Part shown: one piece after another, positions 1 to 9,382 of the stretch | Position numbering within the stretch: the first letter of the stretch is position 1 | Layout: the number at the start of each line of letters is the position of its first letter | Assembly: GCA_937967995.1 (NCBI GenBank) | Contig: CALBTB010000007.1 | Coordinates: forward strand, 124,001 to 188,000 | Direction: 5' to 3' | Length of the DNA stretch: 64,000 bases | Source of the DNA: an uncultured Gammaproteobacteria bacterium | Lineage (GTDB): Bacteria > Pseudomonadota > Gammaproteobacteria > UBA6429 > Thiohalophilaceae | The notes under the pieces: generated by a model | What the model was told of the DNA's origin: nothing | Database searches by the model: none | Seen by the model: the letters and a program-made list of their open reading frames with translations, nothing else | Translations under genes and position numbers: made by a program

Positions 1-896
1 GTGCCATCACGAGCAAACGTACCAAACTGTCCACCCGTGGTTTCGCTGTCCGTGTAGTCAGCTTCCAGGTTCAGGCTCGGGTAGTGACCGGCATAGGCAA
101 TGTCCTTGCCTTCACGCGCGATATCAACGGCGTGTTTTGCCGCCTTTAGCGATAAATTATTATCCAGTGCGATTTTGACCCAGGCTTCCACGTCTTCCGG
201 TTCTGGCCGAACAAAAACATGGTTATCGTTAACGCCATTCAGTTTCGTATGTTCGGCACCGGTGATCTCGCGCAGATTTTCCCGGCTGATATCGTACAGG
301 CGTTGAGCTTCGATCTCCTGTGATACTGCCTGGTCATAACGTGCCTGGGCTTCGTGTACATCGGTGATGGCTGTCAGGCCAACATTAAAGCGTTGACGCG
401 CCTGATTGAGCTGTTGGGCAATGGCTTTTTTCTCGGCCTGGGCAAAGGCCAGATTCGCCTGTTCTGACAATACATTGAAATACGCTTCCGCTACGCGCAC
501 GATAAGGTCATGACGTGCATTGCGATAATTGGCTTCCGCCTGTAACACGGTGGCGCTGGCCTGTGCGATAGTATCAAACTGCGCCTTATTAAATAGTGTC
601 TGGCTCAGCGTGAGGGAATAGCGATCACTGTCGTAGTCTTCACCTGCGGCACTATTTCGGACTTCGTCGTATACCTCGGTATGTGCACCAGAAAGATTGA
701 TTTGTGGCAGGACACTGGCCCAGGCTTTGGGTGATGCCTCGATGGCTGCCTTGTATTCGGCGACGGCGGCGCCATAGGTCGGATCATTTTTACTGGCCGT
801 TTGATATACCGCAAACAGATCGTCGGCCAATATCGGGCTTGCTACCGACAGGGAACAGACCAGCGCACAACTTACAGTCAACATTCTTGTTTTCAT
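1..896 (-). CDS. tolC: TolC family outer membrane channel (3' end beyond window)
   Basis: Open reading frame running off the left edge, so the C-terminal part is missing. It starts MKTRMLTVSCALVCSLS and has a signal peptide ending near the residues LADDL. Next come TolC-family features: FAVYQTASKNDPTY, then long alternating helices (EAQARYDQAVSQEIEAQRLY). TolC trimers form the outer membrane tunnel used by RND, ABC and MFS exporters. An in-frame ATG twelve bases upstream (at 908) is an alternative start; neither has a strong ribosome site. It is the last visible gene of the minus-strand group pcm-rhodanese-tolC, an order familiar from gammaproteobacteria. The family call is firm; identity as the general TolC rather than a paralogue is inferred from this order. 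Confidence 0.9.
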   Translation of the reverse strand, partial: MKTRMLTVSCALVCSLSVASPILADDLFAVYQTASKNDPTYGAAVAEYKAAIEASPKAWASVLPQINLSGAHTEVYDEVRNSAAGEDYDSDRYSLTLSQTLFNKAQFDTIAQASATVLQAEANYRNARHDLIVRVAEAYFNVLSEQANLAFAQAEKKAIAQQLNQARQRFNVGLTAITDVHEAQARYDQAVSQEIEAQRLYDISRENLREITGAEHTKLNGVNDNHVFVRPEPEDVEAWVKIALDNNLSLKAAKHAVDIAREGKDIAYAGHYPSLNLEADYTDSETTGGQFGTFARDG

Positions 897-930
897 CGCT
901 ACATCCATATTTCAAAAAGTTAACGTCTGA

Positions 931-1257
931 CTAGTAGCGTGGCATGGTGGGATCAACGTCATTGGCCCAGGCTTCCACGCCACCTTCGAGATTTATGACT
1001 TTCTCAAAGCCATGTTGTTCCAGATAGTATGCAACTTGTCGGGACCGAATGCCATGGTGACAGATCACAACAATGTCCTGATCCTGGTCAAGTTCTTCCT
1101 GTTCTACCGCAGCCGGTATCTGTCGCATGGGAATATGCTGTGATCCCTCGATATGACAGGTCGTAAACTCCCAGGGTTCTCGCACATCCAGTAACAGAGG
1201 GGCCGTGGTTTGACTGTCCAGAAAGGCTTTCAGTTCTGAAGCCGTAAAGCGTCGCAC
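931..1257 (-). CDS. Single-domain rhodanese-like sulfurtransferase
   Basis: A 108-residue stand-alone rhodanese domain. The active-site loop CHHGIRS, with the persulfide-forming cysteine at about residue 65, is intact, and the upstream motif LLLDVREPWEF is the usual CH2-type signature. No signal peptide is visible, so it should be cytoplasmic. Enzymes of this size (GlpE/PspE type) move sulfane sulfur from a donor to a thiol or cyanide acceptor. It sits 18 bases after the pcm-like gene and 34 bases before tolC, probably in one transcript. The physiological acceptor cannot be read from sequence. Confidence 0.9.
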   Translation of the reverse strand: MRRFTASELKAFLDSQTTAPLLLDVREPWEFTTCHIEGSQHIPMRQIPAAVEQEELDQDQDIVVICHHGIRSRQVAYYLEQHGFEKVINLEGGVEAWANDVDPTMPRY

Positions 1258-1275
1258 AATTCTGCTCAGTAATCG

Positions 1276-1944
1276 TTAAAGGATAAACCGTTCCGGCTGC
1301 AAGGCATTTCGCAGTGGCGGTAAATCGGTTTCAAATAGTCCTTCTGTCTGAAATTCGTGTTCGCCAACACGCGTAATCAGCGTCGCTTCCATCACCGGAG
1401 AATCGCCAATAATCGCAAACAGCCGTCCACCCAGGTTGAGCGTATTCTGAAAGGATTCCGGCAGCAGTGGCAGTGAACCGGTAATGGCAATCACATCATA
1501 CGAACCGTATCGGTCCCAGCCCTGTGCCGCATCACCCTGTTCAATACTGACATTGACAATACCGTCAGCGTGCAACTTGGCACGGGCATGCTCAACAAAT
1601 TCTTCATGAATATCGACGCTATAGACATAGCGGGCCAGCTTGGCCAGTAAGGTCGTGACGTAACCGCTGCCTGTACCGATTTCCAGTACTGTATCGCCAG
1701 ACTGAATATCCAGTGACTGCAACATGCGCGCTTCCAGCTTGGGGGGCATCATGACTTCATTAAAACCGAGCGGAATACTCATGTCGCTGAAGGCGAGGTT
1801 GCGGTACGCACTCGGGACATACTCCTCGCGCGGTACGTCGGCGATGAGGTCCAGAACTTTTTGATCCAGGACCTCCCAGGGCCGAATCTGCTGTTCAATC
1901 ATATTATGGCGAGCCTGTTCGATATTCATTTCGCTCATGTGCAT
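1276..1944 (-). CDS. pcm: Protein-L-isoaspartate O-methyltransferase family protein
   Basis: About 222 residues with a class I SAM-binding fold: motif I is VLEIGTGSGYVTTLLA, and the family sequence RPWEVLDQKVLDLIADVPRE lies before it. The open frame extends further upstream, but an AAGGTG ribosome site lies just before the ATG at 1944 (MHMSEMNIEQ), so I use that start. True PCMT enzymes repair isoaspartyl residues in aged proteins. This branch (adjacent to rhodanese and tolC) is often annotated as Pcm, but the canonical GTGSGYQAAV stretch is altered here (Y-V-T-T), so substrate specificity is inferred. First gene of the pcm-rhodanese-tolC run. Confidence 0.8.
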   Translation of the reverse strand: MHMSEMNIEQARHNMIEQQIRPWEVLDQKVLDLIADVPREEYVPSAYRNLAFSDMSIPLGFNEVMMPPKLEARMLQSLDIQSGDTVLEIGTGSGYVTTLLAKLARYVYSVDIHEEFVEHARAKLHADGIVNVSIEQGDAAQGWDRYGSYDVIAITGSLPLLPESFQNTLNLGGRLFAIIGDSPVMEATLITRVGEHEFQTEGLFETDLPPLRNALQPERFIL

Positions 1945-2049
1945 CACACCTTTATTAATATTTGTCCGCAGCGGGTGGTCGTTTAGGGTATGCAAACTGA
2001 ACGCGTCAGGCAAGCGCCCCTGAGCTGATTTTCTCTTGTCGGATATCAA

Positions 2050-2107
2050 GCCGTTTTATGAAAAGATATTATAAATATCAAAATGTTAGACATTTAACCA
2101 TAACGGC
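2050..2107. promoter_or_regulatory. Nested inverted repeats in the pcm / czc divergent promoter region
   Basis: A perfect 15-base palindrome GATATTATAAATATC lies at 2065-2079. It is framed by an outer inverted repeat, GCCGTT at 2050-2055 and AACGGC at 2102-2107. The location between divergent genes and in front of a metal efflux operon suggests an operator or promoter element. No metal regulator gene is adjacent, so the binding protein is unknown. Confidence 0.4.
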
Positions 2108-2115
2108 TAAACCAG

Positions 2116-2565
2116 ATGACCAAAAATTCATTGGCGGTTCATTTCTCACTTGCTACACTGTCTGGCATGAAATTGTTCAGGTTATCACGCTCACAAACAC
2201 GTAAAGTCGGCTGGCTGCTGGTGGCGAGTGTACTTTTTCTGACGCTTTTACCCGCGCATTTTCATATTCACCATTCAGATAAAGGGCACGATCATGCTGC
2301 CCACCATCATGTTGTTGACCTGCACTTAGACCGGGTCACAACAGATGAAGCACATCACCAGGACGCAGCGGTACTCAAGGCGTCGCCAGATAGCGTTGTT
2401 AAAACTTCGGTGATTAAGTTATTACCATTTCTGATTCTTGGGATGTTGTTCACCTTTGTAGTCTATCCCGGCTACCGCTTTATCAAAAAACCTGCGCGTT
2501 ATAATTTTGCTCCTGCTGGTCGACGAGGACACTATTCCCCACCTTTGCGCGGCCCACCCATCTGA
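2116..2565 (+). CDS. Small His-rich membrane protein in front of czcCBA (CzcI-like position)
   Basis: 149 residues. There is one hydrophobic segment (about 33-46, LLVASVLFLTLLPA), then a loop very rich in histidine (HFHIHHSDKGHDH and AHHHVV), a second membrane segment (about 102-117, KLLPFLILGMLFTFVV), and a C-terminal YSPPLRGPP tail. The His loop could bind zinc or other divalent metals in the periplasm. Position directly before czcC resembles CzcI of Cupriavidus, but I see no clear sequence match to it. A second possible start is the ATG at 2167 (MKLFRLSRSQ); neither start has a good ribosome site. Function is inferred from the neighbours only. Confidence 0.6.
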   Translation: MTKNSLAVHFSLATLSGMKLFRLSRSQTRKVGWLLVASVLFLTLLPAHFHIHHSDKGHDHAAHHHVVDLHLDRVTTDEAHHQDAAVLKASPDSVVKTSVIKLLPFLILGMLFTFVVYPGYRFIKKPARYNFAPAGRRGHYSPPLRGPPI

Positions 2566-2638
2566 TTTCCTTTCATTAGTCATCACCTTACGGCATACGC
2601 CGTAGCATTTTAATTACAGTTTTATCAGGAGACGGTAA

Positions 2639-3919
2639 ATGCGTCTTTCATTGATGGTTGGCCTCTGGCTAATTGTGTTTGCAGTCAATGCATCACAACT
2701 AGAACCAACTCAAAATAACCCAGAGAGTGCGGTATCCGTTCTGACGTTGCAACAGGTCGTTGAACGGGTCCTGAAAACTAATCCGGAATTAGCGTCATCA
2801 TCATTCGCCTCGCGTGCCATGATGGCAAGAATACAGTCGGCCAGGCAAACACCGGCGATGAATATTGACCTTAACATGGAAAACTTTGCCGGCAGCGGGA
2901 CATACAGTGGCAGCGACTCGCTGGAAACAACCCTGAGTTTGTCCAAAGTTTTTGAGTTAGGTAACAAGTCGGGGATTCGCGAAGAGATTGCACAGCAGCA
3001 GGCTCTTTCATTTGACAGTGAACAGGATGCAAAGCGGCTGGACATTCTGGCCATGGCGGCGCAGCAATTCATTCATGTCATCGTTGATCAATTACGCTTA
3101 CAGGTCGCCCGGGACAGACATGCACTGATGCAAAACAGTTATCAGGTTGTGGACAAACGGGTCAGGGCAGGCCGCAGTCATGTCGCTGAAAGACGTCGCA
3201 CAGCTATTGCACTGGCGCGCGCCGAAATTGAACTGGAGCATGCCAGACATGAGTTGAATACGTCTCGCCTGAAAATGGCGACGTTCTGGGGTGAAACACA
3301 GTTTGATTATGCAAAAGCAAATGCAGATTTATTTATGGTTGATAAACCTGAACCATTTGAAAACCTGGCATCGTTAATTGAGCAAAGCCCACAATTGGTT
3401 AGATTTGCCAGCGAGCAAAGGCTGGCCGAGGCACGTTTGGAACTGGCGAAGGCACGACGCAGTGCAAACATTGAACTGAGCGCCGGGGTACGACATTTTA
3501 ACCGTCTGGACGACAATGCCTTTGTCCTGTCAACGCGAATTCCATTTGGACTGAATTCCCGTGCAAAACCGGCCATTGAAGAACAGCAGTTACGAGCACA
3601 GCAGGTACCACTGGATTACCGTGCACATAAACTGAATGTTTACAGCAGCCTGTTCGAGATCTACCAGGAGTTGCTACACAATTACGAAGCAACAAACGTT
3701 CTGCAAAATCGGATTATTCCAGAAGCAAAAAAGGCGTTACGCGAATATGAGCGTGGTTACAATGCCGGGCGTTTTTCCTTTCTTGAACTGCGTGACGCAC
3801 AAAATGCGTTGCTCTCGGCAAAACTGGATGCAGTGACAGCCGCCGCTAATTATCACCGTTTTCGAATTGAGATCGACCGGCTCACGGGCGCCGGTCTGCT
3901 AACTGGAGTTTCCCAATGA
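2639..3919 (+). CDS. czcC: CzcC-type outer membrane factor of heavy-metal RND efflux system
   Basis: 426 residues: signal peptide (SLMVGLWLIVFAVNASQ), then two outer membrane efflux (OEP) repeats with long helices. It carries the CzcC-like stretch LTLQQVVERVLKTNPELASS near the mature N-terminus. AGGAGA precedes the ATG. The stop overlaps the start of czcB (ATGA), indicating translational coupling. It should form the outer membrane exit of a tripartite pump with the next two genes. It belongs to the TolC superfamily but is diverged from the tolC at the window start. Confidence 0.9.
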   Translation: MRLSLMVGLWLIVFAVNASQLEPTQNNPESAVSVLTLQQVVERVLKTNPELASSSFASRAMMARIQSARQTPAMNIDLNMENFAGSGTYSGSDSLETTLSLSKVFELGNKSGIREEIAQQQALSFDSEQDAKRLDILAMAAQQFIHVIVDQLRLQVARDRHALMQNSYQVVDKRVRAGRSHVAERRRTAIALARAEIELEHARHELNTSRLKMATFWGETQFDYAKANADLFMVDKPEPFENLASLIEQSPQLVRFASEQRLAEARLELAKARRSANIELSAGVRHFNRLDDNAFVLSTRIPFGLNSRAKPAIEEQQLRAQQVPLDYRAHKLNVYSSLFEIYQELLHNYEATNVLQNRIIPEAKKALREYERGYNAGRFSFLELRDAQNALLSAKLDAVTAAANYHRFRIEIDRLTGAGLLTGVSQ

Positions 3920-5196
3920 GTCGTCAAAATCTGATTATCCTGATCATCGTTACCGTCACTATAGCAGCAGGTGGATATCTGTTATTTAGTGAACCGCATT
4001 CACATGAAGCCGGTGATGATCATGGTCACGGACATGGTGCCGGCGGACATGATGATCACGCTGATGAAATGCCGCGTGGACCGCATGGTGGAAAATTACT
4101 GCAAAAAGATAACTTCGCGCTGGAGATGACCATTTTCGAAGCGGGTGTACCACCGGAATTTCATATTTATCCCTTTGTCAGCGGTAAGCCGGTAGAACCG
4201 GAAAAAGTAAGACTGAATGTCAAATTACATCGTACCGGTAACGTGGTAGATGAAATTGAATTTACCGCACAGCAGGATTACCTGAAGGGAAATCTGGTCA
4301 TCTATGAGCCACATTCCTTTGAAGTGGAAGCCACGGCTGAATATAACGGAAACACTTATCAGTGGCGTTATGAAAATTTCGAAGGACGCACAACGATTCC
4401 TGCAAAGATAGCAGAGGCGATGGGTATTGCGACAGAGAAAATCGGGCCGATTTCACTGGCGCAGACAATTACGCTGTCCGGCCAGGTGCATGCGAACCCC
4501 AACAAGCTTGCACATGTACGGCCGCGATTTGCCGGTATGGTCACGGCAGTCAATGCCGAACTGGGTCAGCAAGTCAAAGCCGGCCAGATACTGGCGAGAA
4601 TTCAAAGTAATGAAAGCTTACAAACTTACACCGTAAAAGCACCGATTGATGGATTGATCGTTCAGCGTGACATTCAGGTCGGTGAAGCAACAGGTGACAA
4701 ACCGCTGTTTATCATCACCGATCTGTCCAGTGTCTGGGTCGAGCTGGATGTGTTCAGTCGTGATATGGACAAGGTTAGAACCGGTCAGGCAGTGCTGGTG
4801 GAGAGCCTGGATGGTGCGCTACAGAAAAATGGCACGATTAGCTGGGTATCGCCACTGACAGCACATGCCAGTCAGAGTGTTCGTGCACGCATTGAACTGG
4901 AAAATACTGACGGAGCTTTACGACCGGGCCAGTTCATGCGTGGACATGTCACGATTGCGACACACAATGTCGAATTAGCCGTACGACAGTCCGCCATTCA
5001 GGCGTTTCGTGATTTTCAGGTGGTGTATGCAAAATTTGGTGATACATACGAAGTTCGCATGCTTGAACTGGGTCGGCGTAACAGTGAGTGGGTGGAAGTC
5101 CTGGGCGGTATTGATGCCGGTACGGAATACGTCACCACGAACAGTTACCTGATTAAAGCCGATATCGAAAAATCCGGCGCCAGTCATGACCATTAA
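3916..5196 (+). CDS. czcB: CzcB-type periplasmic adaptor (membrane fusion protein)
   Basis: 426 residues with an N-terminal membrane anchor (LIILIIVTVTIAAGGYLLF). After it comes a His/Asp-rich metal-binding stretch (about 30-51, including HGHGHGAGGHDDHADE), then an extra N-terminal domain of about 120 residues and the lipoyl/beta-barrel MFP domains (VRPRFAGMVTAVNAELGQQV; APIDGLIVQRDIQVGEA). Such adaptors bridge the RND pump to CzcC and can hand metal to it. The C-terminus ends SGASHDH, again histidine-bearing. Overlaps czcC by four bases; 24 bases before czcA. Confidence 0.9.
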   Translation: MSRQNLIILIIVTVTIAAGGYLLFSEPHSHEAGDDHGHGHGAGGHDDHADEMPRGPHGGKLLQKDNFALEMTIFEAGVPPEFHIYPFVSGKPVEPEKVRLNVKLHRTGNVVDEIEFTAQQDYLKGNLVIYEPHSFEVEATAEYNGNTYQWRYENFEGRTTIPAKIAEAMGIATEKIGPISLAQTITLSGQVHANPNKLAHVRPRFAGMVTAVNAELGQQVKAGQILARIQSNESLQTYTVKAPIDGLIVQRDIQVGEATGDKPLFIITDLSSVWVELDVFSRDMDKVRTGQAVLVESLDGALQKNGTISWVSPLTAHASQSVRARIELENTDGALRPGQFMRGHVTIATHNVELAVRQSAIQAFRDFQVVYAKFGDTYEVRMLELGRRNSEWVEVLGGIDAGTEYVTTNSYLIKADIEKSGASHDH

Positions 5197-5220
5197 CCTG
5201 CGAATTGCGAGGGCTAAATT

Positions 5221-8200
5221 ATGTTGAACCGAATAATTGCATTTTCCCTGACGCAACGCTGGGTCGTACTTGCGATCATTGCAGCGATAGCGGTATTGGG
5301 AGTTTATAATTTCAATCGTCTGGCCATTGATGCCGTTCCTGACATCACCAATGTTCAGGTACAAATCAATACCGAAGCGCCGGGTTATTCACCACTGGAA
5401 TCCGAACAGCGCATCACATTTCCTATCGAAACGGCCATGGCGGGTATACCGAGACTGGATTATACGCGATCGATATCCCGTTATGGCCTGTCACAGGTTA
5501 CCGCGGTATTTGAGGATGGCACGGATATTTATCTCGCACGACAACTGGTGAATGAGCGGCTGTCTGAGGCTAAAGCGCAATTACCACAAGGTATTGAACC
5601 GGCAATGGGCCCGATTGCAACAGGTCTGGGTGAGATATTCATGTACACCATATCCAGTGAAGCTGGTGCGGAACATGATCCCATGACACTGCGCACGGTA
5701 CAGGACTGGATCGTGCGACCGCAGTTGCGACAGACGCCGGGCGTGGTCGAAGTCAATACCATCGGTGGTTATACAAAGCAGTATCACGTACTCCCATATC
5801 CGGACAAGCTGGTTGCCTTTGATCTGACCTTGCAGGATGTTATGCATGCGCTGGCAAAGAACAACATCAACACCGGCGCCGGTTACATCGAACGTCATGG
5901 CGCACAGTATCTGATACGTTCACCCGGCCAGATTGTCTCACTCGAGGACCTTCAGCAAATTACTGTCGCCAAGCGCAATGGAGTGCCCGTACTCATGCAG
6001 GATGTGGCAGATATTTCTATTGGACATGAATTGCGTGCCGGTGCAGCGACACAGAATGGCCGTGAAGTGGTATTGGGTACGGTGTTTATGCTGATCGGCG
6101 AAAACAGCCGTGAAGTGGCACAGGCAACAGCTAAAAAACTCGAGACGATTAAACCATCATTACCCGAAGGCGTTGAGTTAAAGCCACTGTACGACAGAAC
6201 CTCGCTGGTAGATAAAACGATTGCGACGGTGGAAAAAAATCTCGCCGAAGGTGCCCTGCTGGTTATTGTCGTGCTATTTCTGTTGTTGGGAAACTGGCGG
6301 GCAGCATTAATCACTGCCGCCGTGATTCCGTTATCCATGCTGATGACTATCACCGGCATGGTCGAGTCGCGTGTTTCAGGTAACCTGATGAGCCTGGGGG
6401 CGCTGGACTTTGGCCTGATCGTGGATGGCGCAGTCATTATTGTGGAAAATTGCCTGCGTCATCTTGGCCTGTATCAGAAAATGCACGGCGCGATTCCCGA
6501 GCTTAAGGAACGACTACGGATTGTACGTGAAGCGACAATCGAAGTGATTCGCCCCAGTGTGTTTGGTGTGATCATTATTATGATTGTATACGTGCCGATC
6601 TTTGCATTAAGTGGCGTGGAAGGAAAAATGTTTCACCCGATGGCTTTTACCGTGGTGACCGCATTACTTTCGGCACTGGTCCTGTCGCTGACCGTGGTGC
6701 CTGCCGCAATTGCGCTGTTTGTGCGTGGCCCGGTTTCCGATAAAGAAAACCGCATCATGCAGTGGGCGAAACGTGTTTATACGCCAGCTTTACACTGGGT
6801 CATGCAGTACCGTTGGCCAGTGGTGACAGGTGCGGTCGCCATCGTGCTTTTATCCGCCATTCAGGCTACCCGCCTGGGTACAGAGTTTGTACCCAATCTG
6901 GATGAAGGTGACATCGCTTTACATGCATTGCGCATTCCCGGTACCAGCTTGAGTCAGGCGGTGGAAATGCAGACTCTGCTGGAAGCCAGATTACGGGAAT
7001 TTCCAGAAGTAGCGCACGTATTTACCAAGCTGGGTACGGCGGAAGTGGCTACTGATCCCATGCCACCAAGTGTGGCCGATACCTTTGTGATCATGAAACC
7101 AAGGGAAGACTGGCCGAACAAACGCAAAACGAAGTCCCAACTTGTCAAAGAAATGGAAGCGGCTGCGATGGCCATTCCCGGCAACCGTTATGAGTTCACA
7201 CAACCTATCCAGATGCGTTTTAACGAACTGATTGCCGGTGTGCGATCGGATCTGGCCGTAAAAGTTTATGGTGATGATCTGGACACGCTGACCGAACTGG
7301 CGGAACAGATTGAATCCGTCGTGGCCGGTATATCGGGTGCGGCTGATGTACGCACTGAACAGGTAACCGGTTTACCCATGCTAACTATCACACCAAATCG
7401 CGAGCGGTTGCGTTATTACGGTTTGGATGTGGCCAGTGTACAGGAAGCACTACGCATTGCTGTGGGAGGTGAAACCGTCAGTCAGGTTTATGAAGGAGAT
7501 AAACGTTTTGATCTGGTTGTGCGACTGCCAGAACGAATTCGAACAGATATCGAGGCATTGAAACGATTGCCAATCAGATTATCAGAACAAGGTCATCGGG
7601 AAGTACGCGGTGATGCAGATGCGCTGGGTGTGGCACATCAACCGGCAGAGACCATTCCGTTGCAGGAAGTTGCGGAGATTGAGTTTGTTACCGGCCCGAA
7701 CCAGATTAGCCGGGAAAATGGCAAGCGTCGTGTGTTTGTGACCGCCAATGTACGTGGTCGAGACCTTGGAAGTTTTGTCAGTGATGTGCAACAGGCCGTA
7801 CAAACCAGTATCAGTCTGCCAGCGGGATACTGGCTGGATTACGGCGGCACCTTTGAACAACTGATCTCGGCCAGTCAACGCTTTTCCATTGTAGTGCCGG
7901 TGACGTTGTTAATTATATTTGGTTTGTTGTTTATGGCATTCAGTTCTGCCAAAGATGCAGCACTGGTATTTACCGGCGTACCACTGGCATTAACGGGAGG
8001 TGTCGCGGCTTTGGCATTACGTGATCTGCCATTATCAATTTCAGCAGTAGTGGGATTTATTGCCCTGTCAGGTGTAGCCGTACTCAATGGCGTGGTCATG
8101 CTGTCGTTTATTCGGGACTTACGTGAACGTGGTATCGCACTACAACAGGCGATCATTGAAGGTGCATTAACACGCCTGCGTCCGGTATTAATGACAGCAC

Positions 8201-8367
8201 TGGTCGCAAGTCTGGGATTTGTACCGATGGCACTGAATGTTGGCACCGGCGCGGAAGTACAGCGGCCACTGGCCACGGTTGTAATTGGTGGAATTATTTC
8301 ATCCACCATCCTGACCTTGCTGGTATTACCGGTTCTGTATTATCTCACTAACCGGACTAAGGATTAA
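5221..8367 (+). CDS. czcA: CzcA-type heavy-metal RND efflux pump
   Basis: 1048 residues, usual HME-RND length, with an N-terminal membrane helix, two large periplasmic loops and two clusters of membrane helices. The TM4 motif DFGLIVDGAVIIVEN is the HME-RND signature with conserved Asp, Asp and Glu that marks divalent-cation pumps (Zn/Co/Cd or Ni types) rather than the Cu/Ag CusA type. It is a proton-driven inner membrane transporter. The His-rich partners in the operon fit zinc/cobalt/cadmium. Which metal is actually exported is not decidable from sequence. Its last 11 bases overlap the 3' end of wspR on the other strand. Confidence 0.92.
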   Translation: MLNRIIAFSLTQRWVVLAIIAAIAVLGVYNFNRLAIDAVPDITNVQVQINTEAPGYSPLESEQRITFPIETAMAGIPRLDYTRSISRYGLSQVTAVFEDGTDIYLARQLVNERLSEAKAQLPQGIEPAMGPIATGLGEIFMYTISSEAGAEHDPMTLRTVQDWIVRPQLRQTPGVVEVNTIGGYTKQYHVLPYPDKLVAFDLTLQDVMHALAKNNINTGAGYIERHGAQYLIRSPGQIVSLEDLQQITVAKRNGVPVLMQDVADISIGHELRAGAATQNGREVVLGTVFMLIGENSREVAQATAKKLETIKPSLPEGVELKPLYDRTSLVDKTIATVEKNLAEGALLVIVVLFLLLGNWRAALITAAVIPLSMLMTITGMVESRVSGNLMSLGALDFGLIVDGAVIIVENCLRHLGLYQKMHGAIPELKERLRIVREATIEVIRPSVFGVIIIMIVYVPIFALSGVEGKMFHPMAFTVVTALLSALVLSLTVVPAAIALFVRGPVSDKENRIMQWAKRVYTPALHWVMQYRWPVVTGAVAIVLLSAIQATRLGTEFVPNLDEGDIALHALRIPGTSLSQAVEMQTLLEARLREFPEVAHVFTKLGTAEVATDPMPPSVADTFVIMKPREDWPNKRKTKSQLVKEMEAAAMAIPGNRYEFTQPIQMRFNELIAGVRSDLAVKVYGDDLDTLTELAEQIESVVAGISGAADVRTEQVTGLPMLTITPNRERLRYYGLDVASVQEALRIAVGGETVSQVYEGDKRFDLVVRLPERIRTDIEALKRLPIRLSEQGHREVRGDADALGVAHQPAETIPLQEVAEIEFVTGPNQISRENGKRRVFVTANVRGRDLGSFVSDVQQAVQTSISLPAGYWLDYGGTFEQLISASQRFSIVVPVTLLIIFGLLFMAFSSAKDAALVFTGVPLALTGGVAALALRDLPLSISAVVGFIALSGVAVLNGVVMLSFIRDLRERGIALQQAIIEGALTRLRPVLMTALVASLGFVPMALNVGTGAEVQRPLATVVIGGIISSTILTLLVLPVLYYLTNRTKD

Positions 8368-9382
8368 ATACACTCTGATTGCGGCCGTTTTCCTTGGCTT
8401 TGTACAGGGCCTTGTCGGCGGCTTCAATCAGATCTTCCGGTGAGTTGGATTTGTCCGGAATCAGCGTCGCGACGCCCATGCTGATCGTGACATGGTCAGC
8501 TGCCTTGGAAAATTTATGTTGAATAGCTTCTGCTTCCAGTGCCGTATGCATTTTTTTAGCAACCGTTTTTGCACCATCAATATTGGTACCAACCAGGATC
8601 GCGACGAATTCCTCGCCACCATATCGGGCAAACAGATCACCGGCACGGGTGGTGCATCCACTTAGCAGGCTGGCCACTTTTTTCAGGCAGTCGTCACCAC
8701 TCTGGTGGCCATAGCCATCGTTGTATTTTTTGAAATAGTCGATATCGATCAGCATCAGGGCAATCACAACGTCTTCGTTACTGCGTAGTGCGCGGCTCCA
8801 TTCTTTTTTTATGGTTTCATCAAAGCAGCGACGGTTTGCAATCCCGGTCAGGCCATCCATGCTGGAAAGCCGTTTTAATTCGAGGTTATGGTTTTCAAGT
8901 TCGGTGTTGGCTTCTTCCAGTTGTTGCTGCATTTCGCGCATCGCCTGGTAAGCGTGATCTCGCTCCACTTCGGTGTGGTAATGTTTGGTGTGGGCACGAA
9001 TGCGGGCAATCAGCTCAATCGCATCCGGCAGTTTTACCAGGTAGTCATTGGCGCCATTACTAAACGCATCACGTTTGATTTCCGCATCTTCCTTTGAAGA
9101 CAATACAATGACCGGAATTTTAGCGGTGTCAGGATGGTTTTTATAAAATCGTAACAGTGTCATGCCATCGACATCCGGCATCACCAGGTCCTGCAGAATG
9201 ACCGTTGGTTTAATCGAAATGGCAAGTTCCAGTGCTTTGGCTGGATCATCGCAAAAATGAAACTCAATATTGGTTTCTTTTGCCAGCATGCGTCGAATGC
9301 CTTCACCGATCATGGCCTGATCATCCACCAGCAGGACCACGGCACGATATTCTTCGCTAAGGCTGGGTAATGATTTAGTCAT
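8357..9382 (-). CDS. wspR: WspR-type response regulator diguanylate cyclase
   Basis: 341 residues: receiver domain (about 14-135, phosphoacceptor Asp in ILQDLVMPDVDG), a coiled-coil linker (REMQQQLEEANTELENHN), then a GGDEF domain with active site YGGEEF. The inhibitory I-site RAGD lies five residues before GGEEF, so product inhibition is expected. In Pseudomonas WspR, phosphorylation by WspE drives clustering and c-di-GMP synthesis. ATG at 9382 overlaps the wspF stop by eight bases (a GTG one codon upstream is possible). Last gene of the operon; its 3' end runs into czcA convergently. Confidence 0.95.
   Translation of the reverse strand: MTKSLPSLSEEYRAVVLLVDDQAMIGEGIRRMLAKETNIEFHFCDDPAKALELAISIKPTVILQDLVMPDVDGMTLLRFYKNHPDTAKIPVIVLSSKEDAEIKRDAFSNGANDYLVKLPDAIELIARIRAHTKHYHTEVERDHAYQAMREMQQQLEEANTELENHNLELKRLSSMDGLTGIANRRCFDETIKKEWSRALRSNEDVVIALMLIDIDYFKKYNDGYGHQSGDDCLKKVASLLSGCTTRAGDLFARYGGEEFVAILVGTNIDGAKTVAKKMHTALEAEAIQHKFSKAADHVTISMGVATLIPDKSNSPEDLIEAADKALYKAKENGRNQSVFNP

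Noticed and set aside
2710..3072. Minus-strand frames inside czcC, czcA, thiC and others
   Set aside because: Codon shadows of well-supported genes on the other strand.
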